Shown here one piece after another: positions 9,358-17,515 of a stretch of 64,000 nt of DNA. The notes under the pieces are model-generated. The model was not told the origin of the DNA, did no database searches, and was given only the letters and a program-made list of their open reading frames with translations. Origin of the DNA: JBJHBP01 sp050485645 (GTDB lineage Bacteria; Pseudomonadota; Gammaproteobacteria; Steroidobacterales; Rariloculaceae). The stretch is from assembly GCA_050485645.1 (NCBI GenBank), contig JBJHBT010000019.1, positions 1 through 64,000 of the forward strand, read 5' to 3'. How positions within the stretch are numbered: the stretch's first letter is position 1; every line of letters begins with the position of its first letter. Made by a program: the position numbers and the translations under genes.

Positions 9358-10515
9358 ATGACGATGGAACAGCTCACACGCATCATAGACGACATCTACA
9401 CGGCGGCCGTGGATTCGTCCGCGTGGCCAGCTGCGGTCGGCGGGCTGCAGTCGTACTTTGATTGTGCGAGCGCTGGAATCTACACCGCCGACATACGCAG
9501 CGGCACCGCGAAAATCGTGCATGTACACGGCATCACGCCGCACTACATCGACAGCTACGTCGATCACTACCTGCGCGAGAGTCCGTTCGCCCGCATTCCA
9601 GAGTTCCAGGTGCCCGGGAAAATTCGCACGGACCGTTCGCTGGACGAACATTACAACAAGCCTGGCTACTATCGGACGACGTCGTTCTTCAACGAGTGGC
9701 TCAACCCCCAGGGCTTCACGTATTCAATGAGCACCAATCTGACGGGCCAGTACGGTTGGAACGTAAAGTTTTACCTCTACCGCTCGAAAGCCGCCGGCCC
9801 ATTCAGCAGTCATGATGAATGCACATTGAGCCGCCTCGCGGGCCATCTCGGCAACGCCGTCAAGGCAGCTCAGCGTCTGGCCCAGCGCGAGGCGCGAGGC
9901 GCGCAGGCGCTACAGGTCACCGACCTGCTGCGCTTCGGAGTCGTGTTCCTGGACGAGGTCGGACTGGTCCTTGAAGCCAACCGTGTCGCCGAGGAGCTGT
10001 TCCGCAGGCGCGACGGAATCGCTTGCGAGGACGGTGCAGTGGTGGCCGCGCACAGAGCGGACTGCGGCGCTCTCGCGGAGCTGGTGCGGCGGGGACTCGC
10101 GGTGGCGCGTGCCCGCGCGCTCGAAACGCCAGGTGACATTCACCTGCGCCGTTGCGGCGGCAGGCGTCCCCTCAGAGTGAGCATACTCCCGTTGCCGCAT
10201 ACCCTGGACAACCCTTTCGCCGTCCGCCGGCCCGCCGCCGCGCTGCTGGTGACCGACCCCGAGCTCGAGCAGGGGTTGCCGATGGAGGAAACCAGGCACC
10301 GCTACAGGCTCACAGCCGCCGAAGCTCGGCTGGCCCACCTTCTGGCGCGTGGGATAACCCTGCGCGAGGCGGCCGATAGCGCCGGCGTCAGCTACGAAAC
10401 CGCCCGCAGCTATCTGAAGACGATCTTTCAGAAGACCGGAACCACAAAGCAGTCGGGCCTGGTCCGTTTGCTGTTGAGCGAGCGCCCTCTCGTCGGCGCG
10501 GCCGCCCGGACCTGA
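9358..10515 (+). CDS. LuxR-type HTH transcriptional regulator
   Basis: A 385-aa regulator. The last 65 residues form a LuxR/GerE helix-turn-helix (YRLTAAEARLAHLLARG, then ETARSYLKTIFQKTG). The N-terminal 190 residues look like a sensory domain, with a possible second PAS-like module around 195-290 (GVVFLDEVGLVLEAN). There is no receiver domain with a phosphorylatable Asp, so it probably senses a ligand directly. The frame is open far upstream, but the ATG at 9358 begins the conserved sequence. It diverges from the TonB receptor gene across about 430 bp, suggesting local control of uptake. A ligand cannot be named. Confidence 0.8.
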   Translation: MTMEQLTRIIDDIYTAAVDSSAWPAAVGGLQSYFDCASAGIYTADIRSGTAKIVHVHGITPHYIDSYVDHYLRESPFARIPEFQVPGKIRTDRSLDEHYNKPGYYRTTSFFNEWLNPQGFTYSMSTNLTGQYGWNVKFYLYRSKAAGPFSSHDECTLSRLAGHLGNAVKAAQRLAQREARGAQALQVTDLLRFGVVFLDEVGLVLEANRVAEELFRRRDGIACEDGAVVAAHRADCGALAELVRRGLAVARARALETPGDIHLRRCGGRRPLRVSILPLPHTLDNPFAVRRPAAALLVTDPELEQGLPMEETRHRYRLTAAEARLAHLLARGITLREAADSAGVSYETARSYLKTIFQKTGTTKQSGLVRLLLSERPLVGAAART

Positions 10516-10516
10516 G

Positions 10517-10533
10517 CGCCGGCGTCACCGGCG
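10517..10533. terminator. possible terminator between convergent genes
   Basis: A 6-bp GC stem (CGCCGG/CCGGCG) with a 5-nt loop lies in the 21-bp gap between the ends of the LuxR-type gene and fdhD, followed by a short ATTTC. It could serve both strands, but there is no proper T-run. Confidence 0.35.
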
Positions 10534-10536
10534 ATT

Positions 10537-11403
10537 TCAGCCGAGAATTCGTTCCGGCAAGGTATAGATGTTGAAGCGGTCCGGCTTCAGGAAGCCGACC
10601 AGCGTGATGCCGAACTCCGCCGCCAGCTCCACTGCCAGCGACGATGGCGCGCCGACCGCGGCCAGCAGCGGGCAGCCGGCCACCATCGCCTTCTGCATCA
10701 GCTCGAAGCTGGCGCGACCGCTGACGACGATGCCGCGGCCGCTAAGCGGCACGCGGCCATCCATCAGCTCGCGGCCGATCAGCTTGTCCAGTGCATTGTG
10801 TCGGCCGACGTCTTCGCGCACGCTGAGAATGTTGCCGTCGGCGTCGAACAGACCCGATGCATGCAGGCCGCCGGTCTGTTCAAACACGGCCTGGAGAGAT
10901 TGCAGACGCGCAGGCAGCGCACCCAGCATATCGCCGCGTATCGCGAACGTCGCTGCGTGAATGTCGTGACGACCCTGCACGGCCACCGCTTCCAATGACG
11001 CCTTGCCGCAGACGCCGCAGCTCGACGACGTGTAGAAATGCCGCTCCAGGCGTGCAAGATCCACATCCACTCGCCCGCCCAGCTCGACACGAACCACGTT
11101 GACCAGACCGTTGGGCGCCGGTGGCCCGCAGGGTGCAACCGCATCCACATCACCGGCAGACTGAATGATGCCTTCCGAATACAGGAAGCCGATCGCCAGC
11201 TCCTCGTCATTGCCGGGTGTGCGCATCGTGATGGACACGCTCTTCTGTGCGCGTGCGCGGCCGGGGCCTGTGTAACCCAGGCGGATTTCCAGCGGTTCTT
11301 CGGTAGCGAGGACATCTTCCACGTCGCCGGCGCCGTGACCGACACGTTGAATCCGGAAGCGTCGCACGCTCTGGCGCGCACGTATCTCGCTCAGTTCAAC
11401 CAT
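10537..11403 (-). CDS. fdhD: formate dehydrogenase sulfurtransferase FdhD
   Basis: A 288-aa cytosolic accessory protein that transfers sulfur from a cysteine desulfurase to the molybdenum cofactor before insertion into formate dehydrogenase. The diagnostic CGVC pair is at Cys129 and Cys132 within SSSCGVCGKASLE, and the family segments DEELAIGFLYSEGII, GLFDADGNIL, EDVGRHNALDKLIG and SGRASFELMQKA are all present. It is the last gene of the fds operon, 66 bp after fdsD. In the best-known fds operons the order is G-B-A-C-D with fdhD as C; here fdsD precedes it. Confidence 0.95.
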   Translation of the reverse strand: MVELSEIRARQSVRRFRIQRVGHGAGDVEDVLATEEPLEIRLGYTGPGRARAQKSVSITMRTPGNDEELAIGFLYSEGIIQSAGDVDAVAPCGPPAPNGLVNVVRVELGGRVDVDLARLERHFYTSSSCGVCGKASLEAVAVQGRHDIHAATFAIRGDMLGALPARLQSLQAVFEQTGGLHASGLFDADGNILSVREDVGRHNALDKLIGRELMDGRVPLSGRGIVVSGRASFELMQKAMVAGCPLLAAVGAPSSLAVELAAEFGITLVGFLKPDRFNIYTLPERILG

Positions 11404-11469
11404 GGCCCTTGCACCTCGCGCTGGATCGCGGGGGCAGGTGTGTGCGCTTCAGCGATGTGGTGGCAGCGC

Positions 11470-11703
11470 TCAAGCCGCACTCGAGCGCCGTTCCTGTGCG
11501 AGCTCTTCAACAGCCCGCGCAGCAATTTCGCTCAGAACCACCTTGCCGCTGCGATGCGCGTCAGCGATTTCATCCAGCATCTCAGGTGTCCAGAAACGCC
11601 GCATGTGATCAACGACACCATCAATGGCCTTGGCCTTGTCGGCACCGATATCAAAGTTTGCGGCGATCTGATTCGCCATCCGTACCAGCTTTTCAGTGAT
11701 CAT
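11470..11703 (-). CDS. fdsD: formate dehydrogenase delta subunit
   Basis: A 77-aa protein matching the small FdsD family by its opening (TEKLVRMANQIAANF), the central DHMRRFWTPEM and the C-terminal LSEIAARAVEEL. FdsD belongs to the soluble NAD-dependent formate dehydrogenase and is needed for a mature complex. The ATG at 11703 lies 8 bp beyond the fdsA stop, which supports tight co-expression; the longer frame overlapping fdsA is not needed. Confidence 0.9.
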   Translation of the reverse strand: MITEKLVRMANQIAANFDIGADKAKAIDGVVDHMRRFWTPEMLDEIADAHRSGKVVLSEIAARAVEELAQERRSSAA

Positions 11704-11711
11704 GGCAGTGA

Positions 11712-14591
11712 CTATCCAACAACCGTCTTTTCGAGGGTCGCATTCGCGTTGCGCAGAAACTCTGTCTGCTGCTCCGTGAACTTCTCGAAACTCTGCTGCC
11801 AGTCGGACAGCCTTGTGACCTTGGTCGCCTGTACCGCGGTGACCTTGTACTCCGGACAATTCGTCGCCCAGTCGGTATTGTCGGTGGTCACCACATTGGC
11901 ACCGGACTCGGGATGATGGAATGTGGTGTAGACCACTCCGGGCATGACACGGGTGGTGATGACTGCACGCAGCACGGTCTCACCGGCGCGGCTCCTGAGC
12001 CCCACCCAATCGCCCTCCTCGATGCCACGCAGCTCGGCGTCGTGCGGATGCAGCTCCAGTACGTCCTCGCTATGCCACTTCAGGTTCTCGGTGCGACGCG
12101 TCTGCGCACCGACGTTGTACTGGCTGAGAATGCGGCCGGTGGTGAGCAGCAGCGGATACATCGGCGTCGTGCGCTCGTCGGTGGCCACATAGGGGGTGAC
12201 ACGGAACAGCCCCTTGCCGCGCACGAACTGGTCGATATGCATGGTCGGCGTGCCGCGTTCGGCCTGCTCGTTGCAGGGCCACTGGATGCTGCCCAGCTCT
12301 TCCAGCTTCCTGTAGCTGACGCCGGTGAAAGTCGGCGTGAGACGTGCGATCTCATCCATGATTTCACTGGGATGGCTGTAGTTCATCGGATAGCCCAGCG
12401 CATTGGCCAGCGCCTGCGTAACTTGCCAGTCCTCCATGCCGCACAGTGGCTCCATCACCTTGCGGACCGGCGAGATGCGCCGCTCGGCGTTGGTGAACGT
12501 GCCGTTCTTTTCCAGGAACGATGAGCCGGGGAAGAACACGTGTGCGAACTTGGCCGTCTCGTTCAGGAACAGGTCCTGCACAATCATGCATTCCAGCGAC
12601 GACAGCGCCGCCGTGACATGCTGGGTATCCGGATCGGACTGGGCCACATCCTCGCCCTGTACATACATGCCCTTGAACTGGCCGGCCACGGCGGCATCGA
12701 ACATGTTCGGAATACGGTAGCCGGGATTCGGGTCCAGTTCCACGCCCCATACACGACTGAACATTTCACGCACCGTCGTATCGGAAATGTGACGATAGCC
12801 GGGCAGCTCATGCGGGAACGAACCCATGTCGCACGAACCCTGGACGTTGTTCTGGCCGCGCAGCGGATTCACGCCCACGCCTTCGCGGCCGATGTTGCCG
12901 GTGGCCATCGCCAGGTTGGCGATGCCCATGACCATCGTGGAGCCCTGGCTGTGTTCGGATACGCCCAGTCCGTAGAAGATCGCGCCGTTCGGCTGCTGCG
13001 CATACAGCCGCGCCGCGCCGCGTACCAGTTCGGCGGGCACGCCGGTTTCCTTCTCCACGGCTTCGGGTGAATTCTTCGGGTCGAGAATGAACTCGCGCCA
13101 GTCGCGATAGGCGTCCATGTCGCAGCGCTGTTCGATGTAGTCCGTGGCCTCCAGGCCTTCGGACAGCACCACATGCGCCAGTGCATTGATCATGGCCACA
13201 TTGGTACCGGGACGCAGCGGCAGGTGGTAGTCGGCCTTGATGTGCGCCGAACTCACCAGCTCGATCTGACGCGGATCAATGACGATCAGCCTGGCGCCCT
13301 GGCGCAGCCGGCGCTTCATCTGCGAGGCGAACACCGGGTGCGCGTCGGTGGGATTGGCACCGATCACGACGATCACGTCGGCTTTCATCACGGAGTCGAA
13401 CGACTGGGTACCGGCCGATTCACCCAGCGTGGTCTTCAGACCGTAGCCGGTGGGCGAGTGACAGACGCGCGCGCAGGTATCGACGTTGTTGTTGCCGAAT
13501 GCGGCGCGCACCAGCTTCTGCACGAGGTAGGTTTCCTCGTTTGTGCAGCGTGACGACGTGATGCCGCCGATGGCACCCTTGCCGTACTTTTCCTGTATGC
13601 CGCGCATCCTGGTGGCGGCGAACTGAATGGCTTCATCCCAGGACACCTCACGCCAGGGTTCGTGAATCGTGTCGCGAATCATCGGCTTCGTGATGCGATC
13701 GCTGTGCGTTGTGTAGCCGAATGCGAAACGCCCCTTGACGCAGGAATGGCCGTGGTTCGCATGACCGTCCTTGTTCGGCACCATGCGCACCACTTCCTGG
13801 CCCTTCATCTCGGCGCGGAACGAACAGCCCACGCCACAGTACGCGCAGGTGGTTACTACCGTATGCTCGGGCACGCCCTTGCTGATCAGCGAGTTCTCGC
13901 TCAGCGTGGCCGTCGGGCAGGCCTGCACGCAGGCGCCGCAGGATACGCATTCGGAGTCGAGGAACGGCTGGTCCTGACTGGCCGACACCTTGGAGGCGAA
14001 GCCGCGACCATCGATGGTCAGTGCGAATGTGCCCTGCACTTCCTCGCAGGCACGTACGCAGCGCGAACAGACGATGCACTTGCTCGGATCGAAGGTGAAA
14101 TACGGGTTGGAGGTGTCTTTCGCGGCGTCCAGATGATTGGCGCCGTCGAAGCCGTAGCGCACTTCGCGCAGACCGACCGCACCGGCCATGTCCTGCAGTT
14201 CGCAGTCACCATTCACCGAGCAGGTGAGGCAGTCCAGCGGGTGATCGGAGATGTACAGCTCCATCACGTTGCGGCGGATGTCGGCGATACGCCTGTTCTG
14301 CGTCGTCACCTTCATGCCTTCGCGAACCTCGGTGGTACAGGAGGCCGGCAGACCTCTGGCGCCTTCGATCTCGACCAGACACAGTCGACAGGAGCCGAAC
14401 GGCTCCAGCATGTCACTGGCGCAGAGTTTGGGGATATTGATTCCGGCCTGCGCGGCAGCACGCAGAACGGTGGTGCCTTCCGGCACCGTGACCGATTCGC
14501 CGTCGATGAACAGCGATACCTGCTGGTCGGATTGCCGAGCCGGTGTGCCGAAGTCTTCGGCTCTGCGGTAACGCTTGTAGTCTGCGCTCAT
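11712..14591 (-). CDS. fdsA: NAD-dependent formate dehydrogenase, Mo-containing alpha subunit
   Basis: A 959-aa catalytic subunit that oxidises formate to CO2 at a molybdenum bis-pterin centre and passes electrons through iron-sulfur clusters to FdsB/G and NAD. Visible ligands in order: a 2Fe-2S site (Cys57, 68, 71, 85), a His-Cys3 4Fe-4S site (His117, Cys121, 124, 130), two ferredoxin-type 4Fe-4S sites (CIVCSRC around 172-182 and CVSCGAC around 215-225) and the 4Fe-4S of the molybdopterin domain (Cys249, 252, 256, 284). The molybdenum ligand is Cys377 in CARVCHSP; it is a normal Cys codon, not selenocysteine. C-terminal residues form the dinucleotide-binding domain. Length and order match the Fds class. 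The gene is third in the operon, 35 bp after fdsB. Confidence 0.97.
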   Translation of the reverse strand: MSADYKRYRRAEDFGTPARQSDQQVSLFIDGESVTVPEGTTVLRAAAQAGINIPKLCASDMLEPFGSCRLCLVEIEGARGLPASCTTEVREGMKVTTQNRRIADIRRNVMELYISDHPLDCLTCSVNGDCELQDMAGAVGLREVRYGFDGANHLDAAKDTSNPYFTFDPSKCIVCSRCVRACEEVQGTFALTIDGRGFASKVSASQDQPFLDSECVSCGACVQACPTATLSENSLISKGVPEHTVVTTCAYCGVGCSFRAEMKGQEVVRMVPNKDGHANHGHSCVKGRFAFGYTTHSDRITKPMIRDTIHEPWREVSWDEAIQFAATRMRGIQEKYGKGAIGGITSSRCTNEETYLVQKLVRAAFGNNNVDTCARVCHSPTGYGLKTTLGESAGTQSFDSVMKADVIVVIGANPTDAHPVFASQMKRRLRQGARLIVIDPRQIELVSSAHIKADYHLPLRPGTNVAMINALAHVVLSEGLEATDYIEQRCDMDAYRDWREFILDPKNSPEAVEKETGVPAELVRGAARLYAQQPNGAIFYGLGVSEHSQGSTMVMGIANLAMATGNIGREGVGVNPLRGQNNVQGSCDMGSFPHELPGYRHISDTTVREMFSRVWGVELDPNPGYRIPNMFDAAVAGQFKGMYVQGEDVAQSDPDTQHVTAALSSLECMIVQDLFLNETAKFAHVFFPGSSFLEKNGTFTNAERRISPVRKVMEPLCGMEDWQVTQALANALGYPMNYSHPSEIMDEIARLTPTFTGVSYRKLEELGSIQWPCNEQAERGTPTMHIDQFVRGKGLFRVTPYVATDERTTPMYPLLLTTGRILSQYNVGAQTRRTENLKWHSEDVLELHPHDAELRGIEEGDWVGLRSRAGETVLRAVITTRVMPGVVYTTFHHPESGANVVTTDNTDWATNCPEYKVTAVQATKVTRLSDWQQSFEKFTEQQTEFLRNANATLEKTVVG

Positions 14592-14626
14592 GGTCGATTC
14601 TCCAGTGTCTTGCCGGGCAGGCAGGC

Positions 14627-16207
14627 TCAGGCCGTTCTGCGCTCAGGTTTCTTGGCCCCGTTCCCGCCGCCGAGTTCCTCGGGATAGTGATTCAGTACGC
14701 TGAGCACCGGAAACGGAGCCATGCCACCCAGCGCACACAGCGACCCGGTGATCATGGTGTCGCACAGTTCGCGCAGCAGTGTCAGGTTGGCCGTACGATT
14801 GTCGCCGGCGCGGATACGATCAATGACTTCCACGCCGCGCACCGCGCCGATGCGACACGGCGTGCACTTGCCGCAGGACTCGATGGCGCAGAACTCCATC
14901 GCGAAACGTGCCTGTTCGGCCATGTCGGCCGTGTCATCGAACACGACCAGGCCACCATGGCCGATCATCGCGCCGACCGTGGCGAACGCCTCGTAATCCA
15001 GTGCCGTGTCGAACTGCGAGGGGTGCACATAGGCACCCAGCGGTCCACCGGCCTGAACGGCGTGTATCGGTCGGCCGCTGATCGTGCCGCCACCGAAGTC
15101 GTACAGCAGTTCACGCAGGGTGGGCCCGAAACCGATTTCGACGAGGCCGCCATGCTTGATGTTGCCGGCCAGCTGCACTGTCAGCGTGCCGCGCGAGCGG
15201 CCGACGCCGAAGTCCTTATAGAATTCCGCACCCTTGGCCAGGATGATGGGCACGCTGGCCAGCGAAATGACGTTGTTCACCACCGTGGGCCTGGCGAACA
15301 GGCCCTTGATGGCCGGCAGCGGCGGGCGATAGCGAATCACACCGCGCTTGCCTTCCAGGCTTTCCAGCAGCGAGGTCTCCTCACCGCAGATATAGGCACC
15401 GGCCGCCTCGCGTACTTCCAGATGGAAGGCGCGTTCGCCGCCAAGCACGCTGTCACCGAGGCATCCGGCCGCCTTCGCGATTTCGAGGGCTTCCCGCATG
15501 CGCCGGATGGCCAGCGGATATTCGGCACGAATGTACACGTAGCCCTGTGTTGCACCCACCGCAAGACCCGCGATCGTCATGCCTTCGATCAACACGAACG
15601 GATCGCTTTCCATGATCATGCGATCGGCGAACGTACCTGAATCGCCCTCATCGGCATTGCAGACCACGTACTTCTGGTCGGCGGGCGTGTCGTGCACCGT
15701 CTTCCACTTGATGCCGGTGGGGAAGGCTGCACCGCCTCGGCCACGCAGGCCGGACTCGGTGACGGCGGCAACGATGTCGCTGCCGTTCATCGCCAGGGCA
15801 TTGGCCAACCCCTCATAACCACCGTGCGCGCGATAATCATCAAGCGACAGGGGGTCGGTGATGCCGACACGGGCGAATGTCAGGCGGGTCTGGCGGGCGA
15901 GATAGGGAATCGCCTCGGTAGGACCAAGCCGTTTCGGATGGTCGCCGCCGTCCAGGAACCCGGACTCGAACAGTGACGCCACATCCGTGGCCTCGACAGG
16001 ACCGTACGCGATGCGTTCCCCGCCGACTTCCACTTCAACCAGCGGCTCGAGCCAGTACAGTCCACGGGAACCGTTGCGGATCAGTGTAATGCCGGCGCCA
16101 CGCGCACCGGCTTCCCGCGCCACGGCCTCGGCCACGCGATCGGCACCCAGCGACTTCGCCGTGGTATCGGCGGGCACGAAAACCTTTACTTCGACATGCG
16201 TATTCAT
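14627..16207 (-). CDS. fdsB: formate dehydrogenase beta subunit (NuoF-like)
   Basis: A 526-aa flavoprotein subunit that hands electrons to NAD. It has an N-terminal thioredoxin-like extension (about 1-110), an FMN/NADH-binding domain with GLRGRGGAAFPTG and GDSGTFADR, an SLBB region, and a C-terminal 4Fe-4S site in ESCGKCTPCRIG with a later Cys in TGSLCALGG. The sequence matches the FdsB and HoxF/NuoF group. It lies between fdsG (19-bp gap) and fdsA (35-bp gap). Confidence 0.96.
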   Translation of the reverse strand: MNTHVEVKVFVPADTTAKSLGADRVAEAVAREAGARGAGITLIRNGSRGLYWLEPLVEVEVGGERIAYGPVEATDVASLFESGFLDGGDHPKRLGPTEAIPYLARQTRLTFARVGITDPLSLDDYRAHGGYEGLANALAMNGSDIVAAVTESGLRGRGGAAFPTGIKWKTVHDTPADQKYVVCNADEGDSGTFADRMIMESDPFVLIEGMTIAGLAVGATQGYVYIRAEYPLAIRRMREALEIAKAAGCLGDSVLGGERAFHLEVREAAGAYICGEETSLLESLEGKRGVIRYRPPLPAIKGLFARPTVVNNVISLASVPIILAKGAEFYKDFGVGRSRGTLTVQLAGNIKHGGLVEIGFGPTLRELLYDFGGGTISGRPIHAVQAGGPLGAYVHPSQFDTALDYEAFATVGAMIGHGGLVVFDDTADMAEQARFAMEFCAIESCGKCTPCRIGAVRGVEVIDRIRAGDNRTANLTLLRELCDTMITGSLCALGGMAPFPVLSVLNHYPEELGGGNGAKKPERRTA

Positions 16208-16226
16208 CGGATTCGGCGCCTTTCGG

Positions 16227-16697
16227 TCAGGCGATCAGCTCATCGAGCTTTTCAGGGGTAACGCGACCATGGACGTCTTCGTCGATCATGATCGCCGGCG
16301 AGCAGGCGCAATTGCCCAGACAGTAGATGGGTTCAAGACTGAAGCGGCCGTCTGCCGTGGTTTCGTGGAAATCCACGTTCAGGCGCCCCTTCACGTGATT
16401 CTCCAGTTCACGCGCACCCATTGCCTGACAGGCTTCGGCGCGACAGACATAGAGCACCTGGCGGCCACCGGGTTTGCGCCGGAACCAGTGATAGAAGGTG
16501 ATGACACCGTGCACCTCGGCTCGCGACAGGTTCATCGCCTTTGCAATGACCGGCACGGCGGCGTCGGGCACGTAACCGAAATGCCGCTGGACGTCGTGCA
16601 GCAGAGGCAGGAGACCGCCGGCCTCGGCCGCGTGCGTGTCGGCCAGCTGTCGGACTTTTTCCAGATCGATGTGTTCTGCCGCGGATGCTGCAGTCAT
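16227..16697 (-). CDS. fdsG: formate dehydrogenase gamma subunit (NuoE-like)
   Basis: A 156-aa thioredoxin-like 2Fe-2S protein, the partner of FdsB in the diaphorase part of the enzyme. The four cluster Cys are in CRAEACQAMG and CLGNCACSP, spaced as in NuoE. It is the first gene of the operon; the ATG at 16697 is preceded by an AGGGG ribosome binding site. Confidence 0.95.
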   Translation of the reverse strand: MTAASAAEHIDLEKVRQLADTHAAEAGGLLPLLHDVQRHFGYVPDAAVPVIAKAMNLSRAEVHGVITFYHWFRRKPGGRQVLYVCRAEACQAMGARELENHVKGRLNVDFHETTADGRFSLEPIYCLGNCACSPAIMIDEDVHGRVTPEKLDELIA

Positions 16698-16739
16698 GGG
16701 CTGAGAACCCCTGTTTGTTCAAGAAAAAACCAGCCGCTA

Positions 16740-16745
16740 AGTATA
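16740..16745 (-). promoter_or_regulatory. possible -10 element of the fds operon
   Basis: On the minus strand the sequence reads TATACT, 42 bp before the fdsG start. No good -35 box is seen at the normal distance, so an activator may be needed. Two short palindromes (CGATATCG and GCCCGCGGGC) lie just upstream at about 16750-16768 and could bind a regulator. Confidence 0.3.
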
Positions 16746-16845
16746 CCCCGCGATATCGGCCCGCGGGCAGGGCGTTAAGTCAAACAATCGCCGTTGACCG
16801 GAAGCTGTCTCCGTGGCAAGGGCGGGGATCGATGCAGGACCGCTG

Positions 16846-17220
16846 TCAGCGTCCTGCCAGCTGCGGATTGGGAAACAGGTCGCCGTCGTCCTCACCCTCA
16901 CGCGGTGCAAGACAGGTGAAGTCCTTCTCAACCAGGATACGCAGCCGGCCGGCCTCGCCCAGCGACTGCTCGCCCTCAACGGTGACCTGATCGGGAGCCA
17001 CCCAGCGCTCCAGCTGCGCGCGTGGCAACAGTACCGTGATGTTGCCGTCGACGAAAGACGCGGTGAGTGCACCGTCGGCCACGACCTCGACGCCGTATGC
17101 CAGCGTACGGCCCGGCCCGAAACAGACCTGGTCGGATGCGGCGCCATGCTGCGCGATGCTCGTCAGCTCGGCCTGCGAGACGCGTATGCGCAGTGAATTG
17201 CCACGAACTCTGAGCTTCAT
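16846..17220 (-). CDS. DUF7009-type small protein
   Basis: A 124-aa soluble protein beginning MKLRVRGNSLRIRVSQAEL, the opening I associate with the uncharacterised DUF7009 family. The middle is beta-rich (TASFVDGNITVLLPRAQL) and the C-terminal third carries a Cys followed by an acidic EGEDDGD stretch. A frame is open to 17259, but the ATG at 17220 starts the conserved part. It lies 148 bp upstream of fdsG on the same strand; a role linked to formate dehydrogenase is possible but not shown. The family name is from memory. Confidence 0.65.
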   Translation of the reverse strand: MKLRVRGNSLRIRVSQAELTSIAQHGAASDQVCFGPGRTLAYGVEVVADGALTASFVDGNITVLLPRAQLERWVAPDQVTVEGEQSLGEAGRLRILVEKDFTCLAPREGEDDGDLFPNPQLAGR

Positions 17221-17423
17221 GCCTACCTTCCCTGGCACGACCGCGACCGTGGGCCGCAATCGCCGAAGGCGCTATTCTAGCCCAGCTTGGCTCCACGGAC
17301 GCGACAGCACGTCACAGCGCAAAGCAGGCCCCACCGGCAGCCGAGTGTGCCGCCACCCCCGCCACCGCGGCGGGCTCACCATGGGACTCACCATCTAACT
17401 AGGTGATTAATAAGCCTTTGCCA

Positions 17424-17429
17424 TATAAT
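17424..17429 (+). promoter_or_regulatory. -10 box upstream of HMG-CoA synthase
   Basis: A perfect TATAAT stands in an AT-rich island (about 17395-17440) within otherwise GC-rich DNA, about 87 bp before the start codon. The -35 region at 17 bp spacing (AGGTGA) is a poor match, so strength is unclear. Confidence 0.5.
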
Positions 17430-17515
17430 CGCCGTTTTTGGGGTATCAGTCGGGGCGCAGTGCACCGCCAGCAGCGGCGCATGCTCGCGTGTTGCGACGT
17501 TTTTCAAGGACTTCT

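Noticed and set aside
13446..13475. Selenocysteine in formate dehydrogenase
   Set aside because: The molybdenum-ligand codon in the CARVCHSP segment is an ordinary Cys codon and the frame has no internal TGA.
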